Below, in pieces: positions 8,503 through 19,401 of a DNA stretch of 64,000 nt. Made by a program: the position numbers and the translations under genes. The notes under the pieces were generated by a model that ran no database searches, was not told the origin of the DNA, and saw only the letters and a list, made by a program, of their open reading frames with translations. The DNA lies in assembly GCF_000832015.1 (NCBI RefSeq), contig NZ_JXCJ01000001.1:2995975-3059974 (forward strand), written 5' to 3'. The first letter of the stretch is position 1; the number at the start of each line of letters is the position of its first letter. Source of the DNA: Gilvimarinus agarilyticus. GTDB taxonomy: Bacteria; Pseudomonadota; Gammaproteobacteria; Pseudomonadales; Cellvibrionaceae.

Positions 8503-11064
8503 TTAGGGTCTTTGCCCCACAACCTGAAACGCCACCGAGGCTAAACGCTGATCCCCGAGGGTAAGGTCGACGTGATACCCGCCCTCGTTAAAACCCTCCA
8601 CCGGCCGCTCGATACGAAAAAACTTAACCCCCTCAGCACCACTGACAATCACCGGTACCTGAGCGATTTGCAGGCTGCGCGAGCCATCGTACAAACTGGC
8701 CTGAATCACTCCCGTAGCGCCATTAAAGCGGCTGTACTCAAAGCCAAGGTAAATAACCCGGTCGGCCACCAACACTAAATTGCGCTGGCGGCTCAAGTTA
8801 GCAAGCGGCTGCGCTGCCACGGTAAGATTCGACACCGACGGCAAGCTCGCCTCGGTTAGCTGCTCTAACTGCAACCGTCGAGTCAATAGCGACTGACTTT
8901 GCGGAAACCGATCCCGGGCGCTAGCCAGCTGCAGCGAAGCCTCTTCGAGCGCACCGCCGCGGATCATGCTATCAATTCGCCGAATCAACGCCTGCTCCAG
9001 CTCTTTGAGCATTTGCAACGCAGGCTCGTAATTGGCATCAATCGCCAACACCGCCTGCAATGAGGCAAATGCATTGGCGTCTTTCGGGGCGATCAATTGA
9101 TCGGCATCCTGGTGTGCACTCGCCTGCGTCATAAGAGGAGCGATCTGGGCATCCACACTCTGTAGGCGATCACGCATTTGGTTAAGCGCTTCATCGCCGG
9201 CATCGAGCTGTAAACCCCGCTCTACCAACGTTAACGCGCGCGGAGCCTCGCCGGCGGCCTCGGCGGCCTGAGCCAACACGTGATAGCGCCGCACTACCGC
9301 TTGCAGCCCCGCCCGCGCCTCGGTGTTGGCAGGGTACGCCTGCAAAACATCGCGATAGCTCTCTACCGCATTGGCCCCGTCGGGTGAGCTCAATGCATCT
9401 TGCTCTAAATAGCGCGCGCCATCGGTGAGCTTAGCTTGCAGCCAGACTTTAGCTTCAAGCGGTGCCAAGGCCTCTTGGTAGCGCGCTTCGCGGCCCGGAT
9501 CGTCTAGCGCCTGCCTGGCAATAGCCAACAGCTCGCGGGCCGCTTGTACATCCTCAGCGTCGATGGCGGCCGCAAAGCGGGCATCAAACCACCGTGCCAG
9601 TTCAGCCCGGCCCGCTTCGCCGGCCTCGCGGTCGGCGAGGTTATCGGAGTTTAATAGCTGTCGGTAAGACTGCGCCAGCAACACCGCTTGCGCCTGGTCG
9701 CGCTCCAGTTGCTGGCGCAGCATCCGCGCGGTTAACGCCAAATCTGAGGGCTCATCGTTTGCGGTATTTATCTCCGCCTCCCGGCCCTCTGGCGCAGTGG
9801 GTGTTTCTGTATTGGCAGCCTCCGGGCTGTTTGCCTCAGAACGCGTTGATTCGGCATCGTTAGCCGCTGAGCTAGTTTGCGGAGCAGAACCCGCCCCGCC
9901 CCTTGATGTTTGCGCAGGTGTGGCGTCCGTTACACTGGCGGAAGGTACCGAACCGCTGATTAGACGCTGGTAATGAGGCTCAAGCTCGGGCCAAAAGTAC
10001 CAGCTGGCGCCCCCCCCACCGAGTAATATCAGTAAGACAATGCCCCAGCCCAGCCCAGTGCGGCGCGGCGGCCGGTTGCCGGGCGCTACAGGGGTATGGC
10101 CATAATCGCCAATGCCATCCATATCGCTCACCCGAAAATCGGTGGTGCTGCCCTCGCCTGCCTCCACAAGTGTGCGCGCTGCCACCACGGGCGTGGTATA
10201 GGGGGTTGCCTCGGTTTCCGATACAGGGTTAACCGCCGGGGCTTTTGCCAGCTGCTCTTGCGCGAGCAGTACGGCCTCCGGATCCAGCGTCTCTAAATCG
10301 GCAATCAACTCATTACCGCTTTGGTAGCGGGCATCGGGGGTTTTTGCCAGCGCTTTATTAATAATCGGCTGAAACAGCGCCACATAATCGGGGAGCGTAG
10401 GCACCGGTTCGGATACATGCATAATGCCCACGGCCACGGCCGAATCGGCATCAAAGGGCACCCGGCCGGCCAACAGCTGAAATAACACAACCCCCAGGCT
10501 GTAGATGTCGGCGCGCGGGTCCACCACCACGCCTTTGGCTTGCTCGGGGCTCATATAATGAGGCGTGCCCATGGTGGTGCCGGTTTGAGTCATCCCCGAG
10601 CCAATATCGGTGGCGCGGGCAATACCAAAATCCATCAGTACTGCGCGGCCGTCTTCGGCGTGCAGCATAATATTCTCGGGCTTAACGTCGCGGTGAATAT
10701 ATCCCTTGCTGCCGGCGTAGTTCAGCGCCCGGGCCACATCTTTGGTCAAGGTCAGTATTTGCGTCAGACTTAACCGGGTGCGCCGCTGCTTTAAATCTTC
10801 GCCCGGTACATACTCCATCGATAAATAGTGGTTGCCCTTGTGCACGCCCACGTCGTACACCGTAACAATATTAGGGTGCACCAAACGCGAGACGATACGG
10901 GCCTCGCGCACAAAGCGCTCACCAAAGCTCGGGTCTTTTGACAGCTGCGACGACATAACTTTAAGCGCCACTTCACGCTCAAAGCTCTGTTGGATGGCGA
11001 GATAAACCGTCGCCATGCCCCCTTCTCCGAGGGTATCAATTATCTTATATCCGGGTATTTCCAT
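8503..11064 (-). CDS. transmembrane Hanks-type Ser/Thr protein kinase
   Basis: A protein of about 853 aa. Residues 1-260 form a eukaryotic-like kinase: Gly loop GEGGMATV (13-20), Lys35 in VALKV, catalytic HRDVKPEN (Asp126) and DFG (145-147), with a TGTTMGTPHYMSPEQ activation/APE region. A basic stretch RPPRRTG precedes one membrane segment at about 337-358. Outside, a region rich in Ser, Thr and Ala is followed by a long Ala/Glu/Leu helical region resembling TPR-like repeats and a terminal beta-rich domain. The ATG at 11064 starts the kinase fold directly; a GTG at 11094 is possible. The ligand and substrates are unknown. Confidence 0.88.
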   Translation of the reverse strand: MEIPGYKIIDTLGEGGMATVYLAIQQSFEREVALKVMSSQLSKDPSFGERFVREARIVSRLVHPNIVTVYDVGVHKGNHYLSMEYVPGEDLKQRRTRLSLTQILTLTKDVARALNYAGSKGYIHRDVKPENIMLHAEDGRAVLMDFGIARATDIGSGMTQTGTTMGTPHYMSPEQAKGVVVDPRADIYSLGVVLFQLLAGRVPFDADSAVAVGIMHVSEPVPTLPDYVALFQPIINKALAKTPDARYQSGNELIADLETLDPEAVLLAQEQLAKAPAVNPVSETEATPYTTPVVAARTLVEAGEGSTTDFRVSDMDGIGDYGHTPVAPGNRPPRRTGLGWGIVLLILLGGGGASWYFWPELEPHYQRLISGSVPSASVTDATPAQTSRGGAGSAPQTSSAANDAESTRSEANSPEAANTETPTAPEGREAEINTANDEPSDLALTARMLRQQLERDQAQAVLLAQSYRQLLNSDNLADREAGEAGRAELARWFDARFAAAIDAEDVQAARELLAIARQALDDPGREARYQEALAPLEAKVWLQAKLTDGARYLEQDALSSPDGANAVESYRDVLQAYPANTEARAGLQAVVRRYHVLAQAAEAAGEAPRALTLVERGLQLDAGDEALNQMRDRLQSVDAQIAPLMTQASAHQDADQLIAPKDANAFASLQAVLAIDANYEPALQMLKELEQALIRRIDSMIRGGALEEASLQLASARDRFPQSQSLLTRRLQLEQLTEASLPSVSNLTVAAQPLANLSRQRNLVLVADRVIYLGFEYSRFNGATGVIQASLYDGSRSLQIAQVPVIVSGAEGVKFFRIERPVEGFNEGGYHVDLTLGDQRLASVAFQVVGQRP

Positions 11065-11344
11065 GCACTGCGCCAGTAAAGTAAACCAACACACCCACTC
11101 CGGGGCGCGCCAAACAGCTCGCGGCGTTTATTGCCGCTTGCCATATTATCGCAAAACAGCGGCCACCATACACTCCGCTGATGTTATTTAGCCGGCGCCA
11201 ATTGCTCAAAACCCCGCCAATTGCTACTATTGCGCCCCTTCAAACAGGTGTTTGTCCGATTGTCGCACGCCCCATATGGCGCCGACGACCAACCCCTGTA
11301 CTCCCGTTCCAGCGACCCGTTTCCAGTAATTAAAGAGACTCCCT

Positions 11345-14254
<2,910 letters not shown>

Positions 14255-14259
14255 AGGGG

Positions 14260-14282
14260 CGAAACTAAGTTTCGGGCTTTTT
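14260..14282 (+). terminator. terminator-like hairpin of gcvP
   Basis: A short inverted repeat CGAAAC/GTTTCG (14260-14265 with 14269-14274) followed by GGCTTTTTA, 5 bases after the gcvP stop. The left structured repeat begins in this tail. Confidence 0.55.
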
Positions 14283-14504
14283 ATATGCCCTCTGTCGCCG
14301 GGCGCGCGAGTTACTTTTCTTTGTTTGGGCAAAGCAAACTAACGAAAAGAAAGCCCACCCCGGCACCTCAGCCCTTCGGGTTCCCTCGCTCCGGCCTATT
14401 TTAGAGGGCCGTCTCGACAGGGCGTCCCTGCCCTGACGAGACTTGCGCAAATGTCCTATTTGCTTACCCTCTAAAATAGGCCTGCGCTCGGCTGGCTGCA
14501 GGGG
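14274..14504 (+). repeat. structured repeat, left copy
   Basis: 231 bp that match the reverse complement of 17017-17248 almost base for base in the first ~115 bp and the last ~35 bp, with differences concentrated between. The outer stem is a perfect 16-bp repeat (14393-14408 with 14467-14482) enclosing two hairpins: A at 14411-14442 (GTCTCG/CGAGAC, an A-A mismatch, CAGGG/CCCTG, loop CGTCCCTG) and B at 14447-14463 (GCAAAT/ATTTGC). The 5' half carries CTTTTCTTTG and GAAAAGAAAG, which form another imperfect hairpin. Confidence 0.9.
14393..14482 (+). other. three-way-junction fold in the left repeat
   Basis: A 16-bp perfect outer stem plus two internal hairpins can fold as a branched cruciform in DNA or RNA. 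The right copy keeps the same fold with different stem sequences. Confidence 0.75.
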
Positions 14505-14868
14505 ATTGAAAGGCGGTGCTTCGTAGCTGGGCTACAGCGGTTCGAATTATGTGACACATGCGTATCGCCATAACAGCGGAGCCAAATCGGTACTAGCGTC
14601 ACGCCAAAAAAAATCCTCATCAATGTCGAACGTGCCAAGCCTGAGCGTTGACTTGGAATGATTAGAGATTTCAGTTTACCTAAGGACCTGAATCCCAGTG
14701 ACATTAAACTCGAAGCGAACAGTAAACTTTTTAAACAGCTGAAATACTTACACAACGATCATGTTGACAGATACAGATGAGTGTCCAGTTTTATTCTACG
14801 ATCACCTATAACGTTCTTAACTTAAAGCACGGAACCTTTTAGCCCAGATAACACTCAGGCGATATTCT
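14505..14868. other. island left flank, no gene seen
   Basis: 364 bases between the left repeat and the PIN-like gene. A minus-strand frame of 94 codons here has no recognisable features and overlaps the repeat. The AT-rich 3' end (after about 14755) probably contains the promoter of the PIN-like gene. Confidence 0.5.
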
Positions 14869-15806
14869 ATGTTTATTTACTTAGATCAGAATGTACTTGG
14901 AGATCTTTATGACAAGGAGTACCACCTTGTAAAAAATGATGGTAATGAATGGGTTTACTCGCCTGAGCACTTAAATGAAATTCACAGAGGGGGTAGGACT
15001 GAAATTTTAGACGTGCTTCGGGGGCTTAATGCAAGGCTGATATTTTGCCCTACATCAGATGCAGGTCTGATAAATGACAACCTTAAAGTCAGTGTCTATG
15101 AAGAGCCTCACGCGGTATACACTCGCTATTTAGAGCATCGAAATTTTTCATTAATAGACACTTCTATTTTTAATCCTATCCTCGCGGCTTTTTTGGCAAC
15201 CAAGAAGATGACAACCTTTCATCTTACGCTGATGACCTTTCCAGGCTGGCCACAGATTTAATACATCGCTATCCACAGCTTAAATCGCTAAGTTCTATCG
15301 ATTATGAAAAGGGGTTTTACGATGCAGGCAAGAAAACACAGGCAGACTTATCAAATGTTATACCGCTAGATCAAAGAAGAAAGATTTTTCACCTTAATAA
15401 AGGTCGAGGATCTTCTTACATACGATCAGAAAACCCTATTCTTGACTTATGGAAACACATGAATGAAGCCGTCGAACCTACGATATCGATCGATCAATTC
15501 TTTGGATTTGATCCTATAGATAAGAAGCTTTTCGGTTACGACGAATGGCCCCTATTTCTGGGAATTTGTACATGTTACTTTGCGCTAAATATGATTGGGT
15601 ACCGACCTGACGAAGGTCTTCCTAAAGTTTCCAGAGTTCCGGCCAATTCCAGCGATGCAATGCATGTTGCCTACGGCGCATTTTGCAGTGGTTTTGTTAC
15701 AAGAGACAAGAAAATGTGTGACAAGGCAAAAGCCATCTATACGTACAAAAACATAACATGTGAGGCTGTTCATGTTCGCGATTATTTAAATTCTTTTGGG
15801 CTTTGA
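14869..15806 (+). pseudogene. PIN-like domain nuclease gene with a frameshift at a T6 run
   Basis: Two frames together encode about 312 aa. The first (14869-15261) begins MFIYLDQNVLGDL, with a PIN-type acidic residue Asp6. The second frame is open without a break from about 15183 to 15806 and contains SDAMHVAYGAFCSGFVTRD near the C-terminus, the second and third acidic positions of PIN-like folds. The frames join at TTTTTT (15189-15194). One extra T would restore a single frame, and TTTTTTG is also a -1 slippery heptamer. PIN-like proteins are commonly metal-dependent RNases. AGG lies 8 nt before the ATG. Without repair or ribosomal shifting the product is a 130-aa stub. Confidence 0.7.
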
Positions 15807-15845
15807 AAAAACGCTATAAGTCTCATCTGGCCCCGCTTATCACAG

Positions 15846-16640
15846 CTACGGCCTAGCCTTGGCCCCCGCCTTGATTTCTGAAAGATGCCTTCGGTAGCCC
15901 GCAACCAGTTTCTTAGGAATAAAGACGTATTTGAGCAACTCATCCAGCATTTCAGGATAGAGGTACAAAAGCGAATTTTCCGCATTTGAGTGATTCTTTG
16001 CCTTCACCGTGGCTCGCCTTCGGACGCCGAAACAAGGATTATGCCAGAGCAATGCGGCACGACTGGGGTGTTTTCTGTCGCTAACGATGCTCTCTAGTAG
16101 GCCGCCGTGCAGTCGAAACTTGTATGGTGGATTTTCCTCACTGCTGGCTAAGTCTGACCATGCAGCATCAAGTAGCTTCAGCTCCTCAAACGGGAGCTGT
16201 TTCCCAGCGACATCTAGAACCTGGCAGTATCTACGGATTTCCCAAACAGCCAAATCGAGGTCGATCAGTATGTTGCCGTACACATGAAAGGGAACGTCGA
16301 TATACCTGAACTCACCAATCTCTGCCAAGTAATCTATGAATTTACGACTCCTCTTCGAGAGTCTGATTTCGAACGATAAGGACTGAGTAAGTGACAAGGC
16401 TTGAGCTAGATCGAGGCCTACTTTATTCGCTTTGATACGGTTGTAAAGGAGGATGGCTTTTAGGTACTTCTCTATCGCTTGATGTGAAGACCAAAGGAAC
16501 TGAGGAAACAGCTCATGTCGACAGGTCAACCGGGCCGCGATGTAGTCTCGGTCTGCTTGGTCTCGGAATGACTGCGTACCAAACGCGTTGACGAATCGTT
16601 CCAGCTTGTCTTGCTCACTCGCATAAGGAGCGAAGGGCAT
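15846..16640 (-). CDS. HEPN-domain protein
   Basis: About 264 aa from the ATG at 16640 (GAGG 8 nt upstream); a longer frame starts at 16706. The N-terminal third has the HEPN pattern: RDYIAARLTCRHELFPQF, then SSHQAIEKYLKAILLYN. It includes an R-x4-H string (RLTCRH), though I cannot say this is the catalytic RX4-6H motif. HEPN proteins include RNase toxins and defence effectors as well as nucleotidyltransferase partners. The remaining two thirds, including a basic stretch near VRRRATVKAKNH, are not recognised. It is convergent with the PIN-like gene 39 bp away and lies inside the inverted repeats. Confidence 0.7.
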   Translation of the reverse strand: MPFAPYASEQDKLERFVNAFGTQSFRDQADRDYIAARLTCRHELFPQFLWSSHQAIEKYLKAILLYNRIKANKVGLDLAQALSLTQSLSFEIRLSKRSRKFIDYLAEIGEFRYIDVPFHVYGNILIDLDLAVWEIRRYCQVLDVAGKQLPFEELKLLDAAWSDLASSEENPPYKFRLHGGLLESIVSDRKHPSRAALLWHNPCFGVRRRATVKAKNHSNAENSLLYLYPEMLDELLKYVFIPKKLVAGYRRHLSEIKAGAKARP

Positions 16641-16706
16641 ATTATCGACCTCAATTGCTGTGACTTTGTGCTGACCAATGTGCGCCATAAACGGCGCGCG
16701 AGCCAT

Positions 16707-17016
16707 CGGGGTAAAGCCTTACATTGAATTTTTTTGTGCAAAAGCTTAGACGATGTTCTCTGAGAATCTAAAGCAAGAACTCATGCGACATCGTTTAACA
16801 TTTACCAATCTTACATTTCCCAGCGAAACCCGCCTCCGATAGAGATTGATTTAAGGAAAGGCAGAATGTTTTATCTTGACGAGAAAATACGGCACGTTCT
16901 GACAGATCATTGTCCAGTGGTGCTACGCTGGGCGCTTATACTTCACGCAGAATATTACGCCAAAGCAATAAACGCAACCACCCGCATCAATCCGCTACGA
17001 AGTGCCGCTTTTGGGC
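16707..17016. other. island right flank, no gene seen
   Basis: 310 bases upstream of the HEPN gene, up to the right repeat. It must carry the HEPN promoter. A 63-codon plus-strand frame at 16866-17057 runs into the repeat and has no recognisable features. Confidence 0.5.
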
Positions 17017-17248
17017 CCCCTGCAGCCAGCCGAGCGGAGGCCTATTTTAGGGGGTAAGTACGCACGGATGCGTACGCAAGCATTGTCAGGCCAGGGACGG
17101 CCTGTCAATGCGGCCCGCTAAAATTGGCTGGAGCGAGGGAACCCGAAGGGCTGAGATGCCGGGGTGGGCTTTCTTTTCGTTAGTTTGCTTTGCCCAAACA
17201 AAGAAAAGTAACTCGCGCGCCCGGCGACAGAGGGCATATTAAAAGCCC
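17017..17248 (-). repeat. structured repeat, right (inverted) copy
   Basis: Reverse-complement partner of 14274-14504. Read on the minus strand, hairpin A has GCATTG/CAATGC, the same A-A mismatch, CAGGC/GCCTG and the same loop CGTCCCTG (17080-17111). Hairpin B is GTACGCA/TGCGTAC with loop TCCG. The outer stem has two mismatches in 14. The stems differ from the left copy but stay paired, which is covariation. Confidence 0.9.
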
Positions 17249-17262
17249 GCCTTTGGCGGCAC
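17238..17262 (-). terminator. terminator of cutC
   Basis: On the minus strand GCCGCC-AAA-GGCGGG is followed by CTTTTAA, about 50 bp after the cutC stop. The right structured repeat begins in its T-tract. Confidence 0.65.
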
Positions 17263-17313
17263 AAAACAACCTTAAACAAGACCGCACACCATTTTTATAC
17301 GCAAAAGACCAGA

Positions 17314-18048
17314 CTAAGCATCAAGCTCAACCAAAACATCCGCCATTCGCCGCACCACATCAAGGCTGGTCTGCCGCCGCCCCTCACCGGCGCAAAACCC
17401 AAGTTTTACCGCCGCCTCCGGCGCTTGCGGTATACACTCCGAGCAAGAGGCATGTACGGAGGTTAATGGCATTAGCGTTGCCAACTCGTGGATATTGCCT
17501 GCACTAATGCCACTGCCGGGCATGATTTCGATGCGGCCACAGGCTTTATCGAACAGGCTAGCCAGTAACGCCTTACCTTGCAGCGCTGTAACTTGTTGGC
17601 CGCTGGTTAAAATACGATTAAAGCCTAAGGCAATCGCCTGCTCTAGTGTTTCGAATGGATCCGGTGTTACATCAAACGCACGATGCAGGGTAATATCCAT
17701 CCCTTGAGCGGCGGCCACCAACGTGGCCAGTGTTTCCAAATCGAGCGAGCCGTCTTTATGCGTTGCGCCAAGCACAACGCCTTTCATGTTTTCGTCTCGC
17801 GCAAGGGCAATATCATCGAGCATGAGCTGCACTTCGGCGGCAGTAAAACAAAAATCGCCGCCCCGTGGGCGAATCATCACATGGGCAGGCATTGCCTCAG
17901 CGGCGGCAAAGCGCATAAGCGCAGCTGTTGGTGTAAGTCCGCCCGCGATCAGCGCAGCGCAAAGCTCTACCCTATCGGCCCCGCCTTGCTTGGCGTTAAT
18001 GATTGCTTGCGGTGTATCGACACAAACTTCAAACGTGATCTTTGCCAT
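17314..18048 (-). CDS. cutC: CutC family copper homeostasis protein
   Basis: A 244-aa TIM-barrel protein of the CutC family, which is associated with copper tolerance but whose molecular activity is unsettled. Family signatures FEVCVDTPQ, GGADRVELC, GGLTPT, MIRPRGGDF and ITLHRAFDV are all present. The ATG directly abuts the stop of the upstream ROK kinase gene, so both are one transcription unit. The position beside a sugar kinase suggests a metabolic rather than a metal role here; that is inference. Confidence 0.92.
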   Translation of the reverse strand: MAKITFEVCVDTPQAIINAKQGGADRVELCAALIAGGLTPTAALMRFAAAEAMPAHVMIRPRGGDFCFTAAEVQLMLDDIALARDENMKGVVLGATHKDGSLDLETLATLVAAAQGMDITLHRAFDVTPDPFETLEQAIALGFNRILTSGQQVTALQGKALLASLFDKACGRIEIMPGSGISAGNIHELATLMPLTSVHASCSECIPQAPEAAVKLGFCAGEGRRQTSLDVVRRMADVLVELDA

Positions 18049-18969
18049 TTACCTAGTCCCGGCCGTGCTACGCGGGCGCAAGAACGCCGCACCAACAAGC
18101 CCTGCATTGCTAACGTGCTGCGCCTGCACAACGAGTGGGCGATTGTAGTGGGACAACACCATGGTGCGAACTTTTGTATCGATCTTGGCAATATAATCTT
18201 GCGCGTTGGCAAGGCCACCGCCCACCGGCACAGAGCCCGGGCCAAGCGTGTTAATAAAAACACTGAGCGTGCGCGCCACCATTTCGCTGCACGCCTCGAC
18301 AGTTTTCGCAGCCATGGAATCGCCGCTACGCCAGTCACGCAAAATGTTCTCGGCCTCAAGCGTTGTACCGCTTAAGGCTCTATGGACGTTCTCCATACCG
18401 CGCGCCGCGCCTACGGTGTCCAGACAACCTTGTTGACCACAGCCACAGTGGAAATACCCCATGTGATCGACTAAGCCTCCGGCGGTGGGATCGACAATAG
18501 GACCGTGCCCCCACTCGCCAGAAATACCGCCAAAGCCCGTCACCAAATTACCGTTAAGCACCAAGCCACCGCCTACGCCCGTGCCTAAAATGATGGCGAA
18601 TACATTGCTTTCACCTTTTGCGACACCAGCATGCGCCTCGGCGAGAGCCAAACAATCCGCGTCATTGGCAACAACAACCGGCACCTTCACGCGGGCCTCT
18701 AATAGCTCGGTAAGGTTCGTGTTTTTTAAGTAGGGAATATTCGCAATTGTGAGCTCACCGGTTTTAGGATTCACAAACCCAGTAATCGAAATTGCCACAA
18801 AATCTTGCTGTGCGATCGGGGCCCCCTGCACCATTGCTTCCAAGGTGACTAGAAAGGCTTCTAAGGAGTCGCCCGGCGTTGCGCGCTGATCGGCGATTTG
18901 CACGATTCCGTCTTGATCGGGCCAACCCGACCGGATATTTGTGCCACCAATATCAAAACATACAGGCAT
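18049..18969 (-). CDS. ROK family sugar kinase (N-acetylglucosamine kinase-like)
   Basis: A 306-aa ROK kinase. The ATP-binding DIGGTNIR is at the N-terminus. The sugar-binding/catalytic region has NDADCLALAEA, ILGTGVGGG and GEWGHGPI, and a zinc motif HCGCGQQGCLDTV matches the CXCGXXGC signature. There is no HTH, so it is an enzyme rather than a repressor. The closest functional guess is N-acetylglucosamine kinase, but glucose, fructose or mannose are possible. AGGGAG precedes the ATG. Co-transcribed with cutC. Confidence 0.88.
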   Translation of the reverse strand: MPVCFDIGGTNIRSGWPDQDGIVQIADQRATPGDSLEAFLVTLEAMVQGAPIAQQDFVAISITGFVNPKTGELTIANIPYLKNTNLTELLEARVKVPVVVANDADCLALAEAHAGVAKGESNVFAIILGTGVGGGLVLNGNLVTGFGGISGEWGHGPIVDPTAGGLVDHMGYFHCGCGQQGCLDTVGAARGMENVHRALSGTTLEAENILRDWRSGDSMAAKTVEACSEMVARTLSVFINTLGPGSVPVGGGLANAQDYIAKIDTKVRTMVLSHYNRPLVVQAQHVSNAGLVGAAFLRPRSTAGTR

Positions 18970-19142
18970 TCATGCTCCCTCCACTTAACCATTTACGATG
19001 CCCGCCGGTATAGGCCCGCCGAACGCCTGTACTACCTCAGACAAAAAATCATTTAGAAACATTAAGAGTATCATCGTTAGCCACGCGACGTAGCCCCTCC
19101 GGCAAGCGGCCATGCTACACCCTAAACAATTATTCACACACC

Positions 19143-19165
19143 AGTATATACATATCATATATACT
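19143..19165. promoter_or_regulatory. palindromic candidate operator of the ParD-like/map pair
   Basis: AGTATATA, 7 bases, TATATACT is a perfect 8-bp inverted repeat in an AT-rich stretch, 33 bp before the ParD-like start. A ribbon-helix-helix type protein could bind such a site and autoregulate. Confidence 0.45.
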
Positions 19166-19197
19166 TCGTATATTCGTAGATCAAGGGCCTATCAATC

Positions 19198-19401
19198 ATG
19201 GGAATCGTAAAAGTATCCGATGCGCTACACGACGAGCTGCGCCATGCCAGCGGCGTGATGCAGCGCTCGATTAACGCACAGGCAGAATTTTGGTTAAAAA
19301 TTGGGCGCCTGGCCGAGCTCAACCAAGATAAAACCTTTGCCGAGCTGATTAGGGCGGAGTTGAGCCGGCCCGCTATAGAGGCAGGCAACCACAATGAATG
19401 A
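19198..19401 (+). CDS. ParD-like antitoxin-family protein
   Basis: A 67-aa protein with the start GIVKVSDALHDELRHAS of the ParD_like family, thought to have a ribbon-helix-helix DNA-binding fold. Its last codons overlap the start of the map gene by 8 bp, so the two are translationally coupled. This pairing of a ParD-like gene with a type I methionine aminopeptidase gene is one I recall from other bacteria. There is no toxin gene of the ParE type. A perfect inverted repeat lies just upstream. Confidence 0.8.
   Translation: MGIVKVSDALHDELRHASGVMQRSINAQAEFWLKIGRLAELNQDKTFAELIRAELSRPAIEAGNHNE

Larger units (their letters stand above)
14274..17248. mobile_element. island bounded by long inverted structured repeats
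   Basis: A ~3-kb segment flanked by two ~230-bp inverted repeats. The inside (14505-17016) is visibly more AT-rich in the PIN-like gene than the neighbouring gcvP and cutC, and holds two genes of toxin/defence-associated families. No transposase or integrase gene is present. Calling it a mobile element rests on the repeats, the base composition and the precise fit between two terminators; mobility itself is inferred. Confidence 0.5.

Noticed and set aside
11095..11344. possible glycine riboswitch before gcvP
   Set aside because: The conserved glycine-aptamer core strings are not seen in the leader.
14525..14560. tRNA-like T-arm string GGTTCGAAT near the left repeat
   Set aside because: No acceptor, D- or anticodon arms can be paired around it, so it is not a tRNA gene or evident fragment.
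14471..14755. 94-codon minus-strand frame
   Set aside because: Overlaps the repeat, no ribosome site, no recognisable protein features.
16866..17057. 63-codon plus-strand frame
   Set aside because: Runs into the right repeat and has no signature; treated as chance.
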